Below, piece after piece: positions 1 through 6,803 of a DNA stretch of 13,969 nt. The stretch is taken from NCBI GenBank assembly GCA_016763735.1, contig JAESTE010000168.1, positions 1 through 13,969 on the forward strand, written 5' to 3'. Below the pieces are notes generated by a model. It was given only the letters and a program-made list of their open reading frames with translations. It did no database searches and was not told where the DNA came from. The translations under genes were made by a program, and so were the position numbers. Position 1 is the stretch's first letter, and every line of letters begins with the position of its first letter. The DNA comes from Nitrospinaceae bacterium (GTDB lineage Bacteria > Nitrospinota > Nitrospinia > Nitrospinales > VA-1).

Positions 1-528
1 ACTGCTTTCTGCTGTCAACCATTTCTCATAGTTGTCGGGGTGCAAGATAACCGGCATCCGCGAATGCAAGGGGGATAATGTTTTGTTCGCTTCTGTCGTG
101 ATGATCGTATAGGTGTTGAGTGGATCGTCTCCAGAATCCCATGTTGACCATAGCCCTGCAAATGCCAACAGGCCTTGAATTTTTGGCCTAATATAATAAG
201 GGTGTTTTCCCTTCCACTCGATAAACCCGTCTGCGGGAATCAGGCAACGCTGGTTTTTAAATGACTCCCGGAAACTGGGTTTTTCATGGAGTGTTTCGGA
301 ACGGGCATTGATAAGTTTGCTGCCCATTTGCGCATCTTTGGACCAGGAAGGGATCAGCCCCCACTTCATCCCTGTCAATTGCAACCCATCTGATGATTTG
401 GTAACCACCGCAGATATTTGACTTGGGGCGATATTAAAACTGGGGAAGTATTTAAGACTCATTCGAACAGGCTTAAAATGCGACTCGATAGTTTTAATGG
501 ATTTTGTAAGCGTATATCTTCCGCACAT
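1..528 (-). CDS. SRAP-domain (YedK/HMCES-type) abasic-site DNA-protein crosslink protein, 3' end outside window
   Basis: Reading in from the left edge on the minus strand gives 176 uninterrupted codons starting with ATG-TGC, so the protein begins Met-Cys-Gly-Arg-Tyr. This is the SRAP signature: after Met removal, Cys2 forms a thiazolidine crosslink with abasic sites in single-stranded DNA. Other family residues are visible: NIAPSQ at 32-37, Asn74 in NARSET, Glu104 in DGFIEW, and His155 in LHSRMP. These match the Asn/Glu/His active-site set of E. coli YedK. The known role is shielding abasic sites at replication forks. E. coli YedK has about 222 residues, so roughly 45 C-terminal residues should lie beyond position 1. 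Start choice is secure because Cys must be residue 2. No strong Shine-Dalgarno sequence precedes it. It is divergent from the M24 peptidase, with 109 bases between the starts. Confidence 0.93.
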   Translation of the reverse strand, partial: MCGRYTLTKSIKTIESHFKPVRMSLKYFPSFNIAPSQISAVVTKSSDGLQLTGMKWGLIPSWSKDAQMGSKLINARSETLHEKPSFRESFKNQRCLIPADGFIEWKGKHPYYIRPKIQGLLAFAGLWSTWDSGDDPLNTYTIITTEANKTLSPLHSRMPVILHPDNYEKWLTAESS

Positions 529-583
529 TTTTTAAGTAGTCCCAGGTTAAAGCATTAAAAGAACTAATGTTTAGTGTAGTATA

Positions 584-612
584 TTTAAAGCAAAACCTAA
601 TTTCCAATTCAA
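584..612 (-). promoter_or_regulatory. Possible sigma70-type promoter for the SRAP gene
   Basis: On the minus strand, TTGAAT (607-612) is followed after 17 bases by TTTAAA (584-589), each matching four of six consensus positions. Transcription would start near 576, giving a leader of about 50 bases. The region is AT-rich, so chance matches are likely. On the plus strand a TATATT at 580-585 might serve the M24 peptidase, but it has no good -35 partner. Confidence 0.28.
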
Positions 613-637
613 AAAACTAAAAAATTAAACCAAATAT

Positions 638-2038
638 ATGAAAACGATCAAGAAAGTTCACTCTGGAATATTTCGTGATGGTGGAGCAGGTGCTTATGCG
701 AAACGCCGATATCGCGATAGACGAAATAAGTTGATGGAAAAGGAAAACTCGTTGATGGTCATTACGGGGGTTCCTTATGGGCCGGGAGGAAAAACCGTTT
801 GGGCCTACACCCATAGTCCGACCTACCAGGAACCGTCAATAATGTATTTGACCGGCATCAATCAGAATAATGTCGTTTTGTTGCTGGACCCTAAATCCAA
901 AGTTTCAACTGAGATTCTTTTTGTGGGCCGTAAAGATCGAATCATGGAATTCTGGGAAGGGGTGCGGTTTGGAGTTGGAGATAAAGAGAGTTTGAAGGAG
1001 GTTCAATCTATCACGGGTATAAAAGATGTGCGTGATATTGAAGAACTCAAAGATGTTATTGAGGAAAGGTTTTTAAAGAATAAAAAAAGGTCGCTGGCAA
1101 CATTCTGGTATGAGGGACTACGAAAAGAAAAAAAAACCAGTATTACTACCGACCACAATTATGATTTTAAGCAAAAGCTGGCAGGTTGGTTGCGGCAATG
1201 GAAAGCGCCGAAAGATGCCTTGAAAAATATAATGCCAAACCATTTCGAGCTACGCCTGCCTCTGGATAAATATGATATTGCAAATGCTAGGAAAGCTCAG
1301 GAAATCACCGGCGCAGGATTCAAGGCGATGTTAAAAAACTTTGGCAATTTAAAAAACGAATGTCAGGTTCAGGGTTTTGTAGAAGGACAAATGTTAATGA
1401 ATTCTCCTTATGGTCTCAGTTACCCCAGCATTGTAGCTTCCGGGACCAATGCGACCATCCTTCACTATATGAAAAATGATGATCCTATTGCAAAAGGTGA
1501 AATGATGCTGATGGACTTTGGTATCCGCTGGATGACCATGCACGCGGATATTACGAGAAGCTTTCCCGTTTCAGGAAAGTTTAATCCGATGCAGAAAATG
1601 CTTTATGAAATTGTGTTGAAGGGGCAACGGGAAGTGGAGAAGGCTGCGCGAGCTGGGGTAACGGTAGAAGAACTGAATGAAGTGTGTTGGGCTGTCGTTA
1701 ATGATGGACTGGAAAAGAAGTTCGTCGCGGCTGGGGGCAAGTATAAATTGCGTTATAAGGAAAGGCCGCATGGTGTCAGCCATTTGATGGGGGAGCAGGA
1801 ACACGATGGCGACCCGTTCCGAAACTATGCAAAGCAACCTATGGAACCGGGTTGGATGATTAGCAATGAGCCCGGACTATATGGGAAATTCAAAATTCGA
1901 TTAGACGGAAAAACTTATGATGAGACGATCGGGATTCGAATCGAAGACAATTTGGTTATGACTCAGAAAGGCTGTATGAACCTGTCGAGTATTATTCCAA
2001 AAAGTGTGAGAGAAATTGAAAAATTGATGAAGGGATGA
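638..2038 (+). CDS. M24 family metallopeptidase, aminopeptidase P-like (Xaa-Pro aminopeptidase)
   Basis: A 466-residue two-domain protein. Residues ~18-150 resemble the aminopeptidase P N-terminal domain, including a YRDRRNKL segment like the E. coli PepP N-terminus and a YLTGINQNNVVLLL strand. Residues ~210-455 are the pita-bread catalytic domain. All five metal ligands are recognisable: Asp293 (MDFG), Asp304 (ADITRSFPV), His382 (HGVSH), Glu411 (NEPGLY) and Glu436 (IRIEDN). The accessory histidines His276 (ILHY), His378 and His389 are also present. The family removes N-terminal residues preceding proline using two Mn/Zn-type ions. There is no signal peptide, so it is probably cytoplasmic. 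Length is close to PepP (about 440). The ATG at 638 has no clear Shine-Dalgarno sequence but keeps the full N-terminal domain. The stop is directly followed by the convergent peroxiredoxin stop. Confidence 0.9.
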   Translation: MKTIKKVHSGIFRDGGAGAYAKRRYRDRRNKLMEKENSLMVITGVPYGPGGKTVWAYTHSPTYQEPSIMYLTGINQNNVVLLLDPKSKVSTEILFVGRKDRIMEFWEGVRFGVGDKESLKEVQSITGIKDVRDIEELKDVIEERFLKNKKRSLATFWYEGLRKEKKTSITTDHNYDFKQKLAGWLRQWKAPKDALKNIMPNHFELRLPLDKYDIANARKAQEITGAGFKAMLKNFGNLKNECQVQGFVEGQMLMNSPYGLSYPSIVASGTNATILHYMKNDDPIAKGEMMLMDFGIRWMTMHADITRSFPVSGKFNPMQKMLYEIVLKGQREVEKAARAGVTVEELNEVCWAVVNDGLEKKFVAAGGKYKLRYKERPHGVSHLMGEQEHDGDPFRNYAKQPMEPGWMISNEPGLYGKFKIRLDGKTYDETIGIRIEDNLVMTQKGCMNLSSIIPKSVREIEKLMKG

Positions 2039-2509
2039 CTAGAGTTCTTTTAAGGCGTTGAGAACTTCTTCAATGTGATTTTTTACTTTAACTTTTACGA
2101 ATATTTTTCGAACTGTTCCGGTTTTGTCGATTATAAAAGTGGATCGTACAATTCCCATAAAAGTTTTTCCATAAAGCTTTTTTTCCTGCCAGACACCATA
2201 TTTCTGCACAACTTTTTTGTCTATATCTGCAAGTAGTGTGAAAGGCAGGTCATATTTCTCAATAAACTTCTGGTGTCTTTCCTGCGAATCGATGCTGACA
2301 CCGAGTATGATTGTGCTTTTGAAACTCTTCTGTTGGTCTCTGAAATCGCAAGCTTGGGTGGTGCAACCCGGCGTCATATCTTTCGGATAAAAATAAAGGA
2401 CAATGTTTTTTTTACCCTTAAAAGAACTGAGTTTGACCTTTTTCCCATCCTGATCCAGCGCGGTAAAGTCGGGTGCCTTGTTTCCTTCTTTTATTTCTTT
2501 AGTAGCCAT
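2039..2509 (-). CDS. bcp: Bcp/PrxQ-type thioredoxin-dependent peroxiredoxin
   Basis: A 156-residue thioredoxin-fold peroxidase. The PxxxTPGC motif places Thr46 and peroxidatic Cys49 at the start of helix 2. Cys54 lies five residues on, the resolving position of the alpha2-type PrxQ subgroup. Arg122 in VRSTFIID fits the conserved active-site arginine. The opening (GNKAPDFTALDQDG) and ending are typical and the length is normal. The enzyme reduces hydrogen peroxide and organic hydroperoxides in the cytoplasm, with thioredoxin as usual donor. It lies 8 bases downstream of the small exported protein gene, so it is likely cotranscribed from the promoter near 3003-3031. No evident Shine-Dalgarno sequence precedes the ATG, and coupling to the upstream stop is possible. 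Confidence 0.95.
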   Translation of the reverse strand: MATKEIKEGNKAPDFTALDQDGKKVKLSSFKGKKNIVLYFYPKDMTPGCTTQACDFRDQQKSFKSTIILGVSIDSQERHQKFIEKYDLPFTLLADIDKKVVQKYGVWQEKKLYGKTFMGIVRSTFIIDKTGTVRKIFVKVKVKNHIEEVLNALKEL

Positions 2510-2517
2510 AAAATTTA

Positions 2518-2958
2518 TTAACTCGGCAGTTTTGCCAGAAGTTCTTCAATGTTTTTTTTAAGGTTGTTAAGGGTCTCCAGCAACTGTTCCTTTTTTCTAC
2601 GGTCTCCACTTCTATTGAAGACCATTCGCGTATCACCCAACAAGCTTAGAATTTGACTGTGAAGACTTCCCGTAGGCGTTTTTCCCTCACTGCATAAATT
2701 TTCAAAGGTGGAGATAAGGCGTTGGAGTTTGCCGTCAATTTGGAGTCCTAAAAGGGATTCTGACCTTAGAGATTGGGTTTTCTCCAGATAGCCCCAAATT
2801 CCGCCTTTATCCTGGATAATGCCCTGACTGCTTTGTAGCTCTTGCAATCCATCTGTGCAAATATCTGCTGCTAAGGCGGTATTCCCCGAAGTCAGGAGCA
2901 ATGTGTATAGTGCCAAAACAAGAAGATTTCTTAAGCCTTTTGATATTGAACTACGCAT
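2518..2958 (-). CDS. Small exported protein of unknown function
   Basis: I do not recognise the family. The frame is open upstream to an ATG at 3000 (160 residues), but I prefer the ATG at 2958 (146 residues). The predicted transcription start (~2996) lies downstream of the ATG at 3000, and the shorter form gives a standard signal peptide: basic Arg/Lys residues, then LLVLALYTLLL, then an Ala-Leu-Ala cleavage site. A weak GATGG sits about 5 bases before this ATG. The mature part is about 115 residues, mostly helical by eye, with two cysteines (48 and 103 in the longer numbering) that could form a disulfide, and a Lys/Glu/Leu-rich C-terminal helix. It probably acts in the periplasm. It is followed 8 bases later by the peroxiredoxin gene. 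Confidence 0.7.
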   Translation of the reverse strand: MRSSISKGLRNLLVLALYTLLLTSGNTALAADICTDGLQELQSSQGIIQDKGGIWGYLEKTQSLRSESLLGLQIDGKLQRLISTFENLCSEGKTPTGSLHSQILSLLGDTRMVFNRSGDRRKKEQLLETLNNLKKNIEELLAKLPS

Positions 2959-2979
2959 AAGCCATCGCCGTTTGAGGGT

Positions 2980-3009
2980 GTCTAATAAATGGAAACGCAT
3001 TTATTAGAC
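2980..3009. promoter_or_regulatory. Operator-like perfect inverted repeat over promoter -10 and start
   Basis: GTCTAATAAATG (2980-2991) and its exact reverse complement CATTTATTAGAC (2998-3009) flank a 6-base spacer. The right arm contains the predicted minus-strand -10 hexamer, and the predicted start falls in the spacer or left arm. The transcript would therefore contain only one arm, which argues for a protein-binding DNA site rather than an RNA hairpin. No T-tract follows on either strand, so it is not a terminator. The binding protein is unknown. Confidence 0.6.
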
Positions 3010-3031
3010 TAGACGAAAAGGGTAAAGTCAA
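3003..3031 (-). promoter_or_regulatory. Strong sigma70-type promoter for the small exported protein and bcp
   Basis: On the minus strand, TTGACT (3026-3031, five of six to consensus) is followed after exactly 17 bases by TCTAAT (3003-3008, five of six). This is the best promoter match in the window. Predicted transcription start is near 2996, giving a leader of about 38 bases to the ATG at 2958. The -10 is embedded in the right arm of the inverted repeat at 2980-3009. Confidence 0.6.
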
Positions 3032-3114
3032 ACAAACTTTTTGCAGTGGGGTTTAATGGTTTTCCTGTCGTATTCGAGGTATGGGAAAGGTGCTCGAACT
3101 GAGCGCAAACACGC

Positions 3115-4731
3115 TTAATTCATTAAACTCTGAAACCCTTTGAGTCCCCGTAATTTTTCAAATACAGGATCTGCTGCAATCATGTACTTTGCATTAGGAT
3201 TCAATTTGAGGGCTAAGTCAACGTTCCTCAGCCCGTCCCCGAGGTCACCTTTCATCACGTAGGCCCTGGCAAGAAGCAGGCGATGTGAGAGAATATTTTC
3301 GTGGTTAGGATGGATTATGAGTAATCTTTCAAGAATAGAAATTGCCCGGTTGTATTTTTTGTTTTGATAATTGGCAGTTGCCGTGTTTAGAAGAGCGGCA
3401 AGGTTTGAGGGTTCCATCCGCAGTACCAGAGAGTAAATCCCTAATGCTCTCTGATGCATTCCAAAGTGTGCAAATATTTCGCCTTTTCGATTCAAAGAGT
3501 TTACTGGGTTGATGAACAATTCGTTCGGGTTTAACGGCAATTTGTCAATGGGTGTACTGAGGTCAGGGAATTCTTTTAAGGAGGTTTTGGCGATGCCCTG
3601 AGGGTCTCCCAGTTCTTTAGCTTTTTCATAGTGCTCTTTGGCAGTTTTCATCTTACCGCGGAGAACAGCTATGTCTCCCCACTCTTGATAGCTTCTACTT
3701 TTTAAAAGATCTTTGCCGTTGGGAGATTCGATTAATCGGAGCAAGGCTTTTTCTGCTTTATCCAGTCTTAAAAATAAACTGTACATGCCGACAAGAATTT
3801 CCTGAGTCTTCAGGTCATCAGGATTTAGTTTGGCGGCGGTTTCAATTTCAATGAGCGCCAGACCGTATTCTTTGTTTTGGTAAAGGGATTTTGAAAGACT
3901 TAAATGATATTTCTGCGGGTCAATTTTTTTTGGCAGTTTTTCTGTCTGGTTTTTGAACACATAGTCCCTTAATAATTTAGCCGACTCTACTTTGGGGTGT
4001 TGTAATCCCATTTCGAGCACTTTATTCACATATGTTTTAGAAAGTTCGCCTTTGTCCTGGGTGGCATACAAGTACGCAAGTTGATATGCGGCCTCAATGT
4101 TTTTATCATTAATGGAGAGAGCCTTTTTGAATGATTTTTCTGCTTCATCATTGTTGTTCTGGTAAATAAAAATCATTCCCTTCTCATAAGGATAGGATGA
4201 ATTTTTTTGGTCCAGATTTTCAGCTTGAGTGAGTTCTTTTAAAGCTTCCAGAGGATTGCCCATGGCCATTAAAGTTTGTGCATATTCATAGTGTGCCAGA
4301 GGATTCCTGTGATGCTGTTGAGCCGCTATGATGCAGGCTCTGTCCGAAATTTTTGCGTTTCCAAGTTTTCGATGGATTTGACAGAAGGCAAAATGCAAAG
4401 CCGGGTGCTGACGCTCCATCTTAAATGCGATCAATAAACTTTCTAGCGATTCTTTAGCCAGACCTTTTTCGTGAAGGACAAAGGCTTTGAGGATGACCGG
4501 TGAAGCTTCTTTAGGGAGTTCTTCTATTTTTTTATTTAACAACGCAAGGGCCGCGTCCAAATTTTTCTGATTGACCAGGTTTTGTACCTCTTTGTAATCA
4601 GCGTCGTTTCTTTCGTCTGATACCGAAAGGTCCCAATGGGCTATGTCGGGAGTGGGATAAGTAGCCGAAACCGGGGTTGTGAAAAGGATGTTAAATGAAA
4701 GAAAAGAAACAAGTAAAATGAAAATTGCCAT
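3115..4731 (-). CDS. Exported tetratricopeptide-repeat protein
   Basis: A 538-residue protein with an N-terminal hydrophobic stretch (residues ~2-20) and a VSA cleavage site near 23, so it is probably periplasmic. The remainder is largely TPR helical hairpins: recognisable units lie around 48-80, 145-245, 275-330, 345-375 and 410-520, with typical alanine, tyrosine and LNP turn positions such as AAKLNPDD and DLALKLNP. TPR arrays act as protein-binding scaffolds and have no catalytic motif, so the partner cannot be named. A stretch around 378-410 is proline/asparagine-rich and breaks the repeats. An AAGG lies 13 bases before the ATG, a rather long spacing. It is 24 bases downstream of the DUF1566 gene and likely in the gatB transcription unit. 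Confidence 0.88.
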   Translation of the reverse strand: MAIFILLVSFLSFNILFTTPVSATYPTPDIAHWDLSVSDERNDADYKEVQNLVNQKNLDAALALLNKKIEELPKEASPVILKAFVLHEKGLAKESLESLLIAFKMERQHPALHFAFCQIHRKLGNAKISDRACIIAAQQHHRNPLAHYEYAQTLMAMGNPLEALKELTQAENLDQKNSSYPYEKGMIFIYQNNNDEAEKSFKKALSINDKNIEAAYQLAYLYATQDKGELSKTYVNKVLEMGLQHPKVESAKLLRDYVFKNQTEKLPKKIDPQKYHLSLSKSLYQNKEYGLALIEIETAAKLNPDDLKTQEILVGMYSLFLRLDKAEKALLRLIESPNGKDLLKSRSYQEWGDIAVLRGKMKTAKEHYEKAKELGDPQGIAKTSLKEFPDLSTPIDKLPLNPNELFINPVNSLNRKGEIFAHFGMHQRALGIYSLVLRMEPSNLAALLNTATANYQNKKYNRAISILERLLIIHPNHENILSHRLLLARAYVMKGDLGDGLRNVDLALKLNPNAKYMIAADPVFEKLRGLKGFQSLMN

Positions 4732-4755
4732 ATTAGTTTTGCGACCTTTAATTTG

Positions 4756-5277
4756 TTAATGTTTGTCAGTATAAATTCGAACCGCACGTGTGGCTTTTCG
4801 GGAACGGGATTTTTTATTGCCGCTGAAGGTGTCTCCTGTGTTGAATACTATCCCAATGGCATTATGCATTCCATTTTCATTGGCGGACCATAATGAACCG
4901 CTACCATTTTTTCCGAATAACGGGTCGGTATGAATTTTCATTTCCCGCCCCACTTGTGAGCCGTTTGTTTTGCTAGATTCAAATAATGATCTCAATTCCT
5001 CTTTTGTTGGAAGTTGCCAGTCGAAGTAATTGGCGAAACCCACTGCATTTAATTCTTTTACATAGTCTTTGGCTTCATGCCAGTTGAGCCAATGCCCTGA
5101 ATGTAAATAGGAGTCATTTTTCATCCACATCAATCCGGTTTTAGAGTCCGAAATTGTACCATCTCCATTATCTGTGTAGCGTTTGTCTTGCGATTGGATG
5201 GTTTCTGCTCTAACACTTTCGAGCCCTCCCAATAGAGATGCGATAGTTAAGCTGACTGCAAATATTACAAATTTCAT
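4756..5277 (-). CDS. Exported DUF1566 (Lcl C-terminal-like) domain protein
   Basis: 173 residues. Residues 1-24 form a signal peptide with a VRA cleavage site before ETIQ. From ~33 the DUF1566 pattern is clear: RYTDNGDGTISDSKTGLMW (33-51), a Trp-rich WLNWHEAKDYVKELN segment, DWQLPTKEELRSL (~86-98), SLWSANE, and a C-terminal AVRIY strand. The domain is usually found in secreted or surface proteins and has been likened to the C-type lectin/formylglycine-enzyme fold. No catalytic function can be assigned here. An AGGA lies about 10 bases before the ATG. The gene begins 18 bases after the gatB stop, and the TPR gene follows after 24 bases, so all three are probably cotranscribed. Confidence 0.88.
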   Translation of the reverse strand: MKFVIFAVSLTIASLLGGLESVRAETIQSQDKRYTDNGDGTISDSKTGLMWMKNDSYLHSGHWLNWHEAKDYVKELNAVGFANYFDWQLPTKEELRSLFESSKTNGSQVGREMKIHTDPLFGKNGSGSLWSANENGMHNAIGIVFNTGDTFSGNKKSRSRKATRAVRIYTDKH

Positions 5278-5295
5278 TTTAGTGGGTTCCTGAAA

Positions 5296-6738
5296 TTATA
5301 TGCCGGACATTTTTTCTTTGAGGAGTTTATTCACAACACCCGGGTTGGCTTTTCCCTTGCTGGCCTTCATAACCTGGCCCACCAGAAAACCCAGAACCTT
5401 ATCCTTGCCATTTTTATATTCTTCCACTTGGCTCAGGTTGGCTTGCAGAACTCCTTCGACCATCTCGTCAATGGCTTTGTCATCGGTAATTTGTTTAAGT
5501 CCTTTTTCTTCAACGATAGCTATTGGTTCTTTTTGCGTTTGGTACATTTCTTCAAAAACTGTTTTGGCGATGTTGCCACTGATAACTCCATCGTCAATAA
5601 GCTTGAGTAAATTTACCAGAGCATCGGGGGAAACAGGACATTCGCTTATATCTTGATGGTTTTTATTTAATTCCCGCAATAAATCTCCCATAATCCAGTT
5701 GCTTATGATTTTTGGTTTGGAAAATAGAGAAGCGCATTTTTCGAAATAATCAGCGAGCGATCGGGATGATGTCAGTACTCCAGCATCGTATTCAGGCAGG
5801 CCATACTCTGTTGCAAATCGTTTGCGTTTTTGCTCTGGTAATTCCGGGATAGTTTTTCGGATTTCATCGACCCAAGCTTCATCGACAATGATCGGTACCA
5901 GATCAGGATCTGGAAAATAACGGTAGTCGTGCGCTTCTTCTTTGCTACGCATCGAAAAAGTTTCGCCACGATCGGCATCGTATAACCGGGTTTCCTGAAT
6001 TACCTTGTCGCCCTGCTCCAGAACACGGGTTTGCCGGTCGACTTCATACTCTATTGCTTTTTGGACAAACTTGAAGGAATTCAGATTTTTCAACTCAGTG
6101 CGTGTGCCTAATTCTTTTTGTCCTTCAGGACGTAGGGAAATGTTGGCATCGCAACGCAGGCTTCCCTCTTCCATATTGCAGTCACTGACCTGGGTGTACT
6201 CCAAAATTGCTTTCAATTCCCCAAGGTATGCGCGTGCTTCTTCTGGAGATCTGAGGTCAGGCTCGCTAACCACCTCGCAAAGGGGGACTCCTGTACGATT
6301 GAAGTCGACATAGCTTTTCCCCGGGCTTCCAAGATTTTCTCCATGGATTAACTTGCCAGCATCTTCTTCCATGTGGATGCGGGTCAATCCGATTCTTTTT
6401 TTAGTTCCGTTGAGATAAATATTGATATGTCCGTTAACTCCCAAGGGTTCCTCAAACTGTGATATCTGATAACCTTTTGGCAGGTCAGGATAGAAATAAT
6501 TTTTTCGTGCAAAACGGTTCATCGGAGCAACCGTACAATGGGTAGCCAGACAGGCTTTCATAGACGATTCGAGAAACTGTTTGTTCAAAACAGGAAGTAC
6601 GCCCGGCATCCCCAAACATATTGGGCAAGTATTGGTATTTGGAGGTTTGCCGAACTCTGTGGAGCAGGAGCAGAAAATTTTTGTTTTCGTATTGATCTGG
6701 ACATGAACTTCCAGTCCAATCACGGTTTCATATTTCAT
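5296..6738 (-). CDS. gatB: Aspartyl/glutamyl-tRNA(Asn/Gln) amidotransferase subunit B
   Basis: 480 residues, the normal GatB length. The N-terminal signature YETVIGLEVHVQ leads into a zinc-type cysteine set (Cys23, Cys25, Cys38, Cys41), followed by KNYFYPDLPKGYQISQ, the kinase-like motifs EEDAGK and DFNRTGVPLCEVVSEPD, and the ALKYPD-equivalent DYRYFPDPDLVP. The last ~150 residues are the helical and YqeY-like tail that recognises tRNA. GatB activates the Glu or Asp carried by misacylated tRNA before transamidation with ammonia from GatA, in the cytoplasmic GatCAB complex. gatC and gatA are not in this window, so the three genes are not in a compact cluster here. A possible dedicated promoter lies just upstream at 6766-6794. 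The Shine-Dalgarno sequence is weak. Confidence 0.98.
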   Translation of the reverse strand: MKYETVIGLEVHVQINTKTKIFCSCSTEFGKPPNTNTCPICLGMPGVLPVLNKQFLESSMKACLATHCTVAPMNRFARKNYFYPDLPKGYQISQFEEPLGVNGHINIYLNGTKKRIGLTRIHMEEDAGKLIHGENLGSPGKSYVDFNRTGVPLCEVVSEPDLRSPEEARAYLGELKAILEYTQVSDCNMEEGSLRCDANISLRPEGQKELGTRTELKNLNSFKFVQKAIEYEVDRQTRVLEQGDKVIQETRLYDADRGETFSMRSKEEAHDYRYFPDPDLVPIIVDEAWVDEIRKTIPELPEQKRKRFATEYGLPEYDAGVLTSSRSLADYFEKCASLFSKPKIISNWIMGDLLRELNKNHQDISECPVSPDALVNLLKLIDDGVISGNIAKTVFEEMYQTQKEPIAIVEEKGLKQITDDKAIDEMVEGVLQANLSQVEEYKNGKDKVLGFLVGQVMKASKGKANPGVVNKLLKEKMSGI

Positions 6739-6765
6739 AGTAAGATCATCATTATGTATTAAGGA

Positions 6766-6794
6766 TTTTTATCACTCGCACCGGTGCGCGTCAA
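6766..6794 (-). promoter_or_regulatory. Possible gatB promoter with a palindrome in the spacer
   Basis: On the minus strand, TTGACG (6789-6794, five of six) is followed after 17 bases by TAAAAA (6766-6771, four of six). Predicted start is near 6759, about 20 bases before the gatB ATG. The spacer contains the perfect 12-base palindrome CGCACCGGTGCG (6777-6788), directly beside the -35. This could be an operator. The palindrome has no room for an RNA loop and no T-tract after it in the minus direction, so it is not a terminator for the upstream dehydrogenase gene. Confidence 0.42.
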
Positions 6795-6803
6795 CCTTTG
6801 TCG

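Noticed and set aside
2980..3009. The 12-base-arm inverted repeat as a terminator
   Set aside because: The arms are AT-rich and neither strand has a T-tract after the repeat. Its overlap with a near-consensus promoter fits an operator better.
3090..3108. A GTGCTC/GAGCGC stem just after the TPR gene as its terminator
   Set aside because: It needs a wobble pair that works only in plus-strand RNA, has a mismatch in the TPR-sense RNA, and no T-tract follows.
5300..5656. Plus-strand frames of 60-118 residues within gatB
   Set aside because: They are antisense to the conserved GatB C-terminal domain and have no motif or initiation site.
6777..6788. CGCACCGGTGCG as a terminator hairpin after the dehydrogenase gene
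   Set aside because: A perfect palindrome without a loop would form only a four-base stem, and in the minus direction it is followed by A-rich, not T-rich, sequence.
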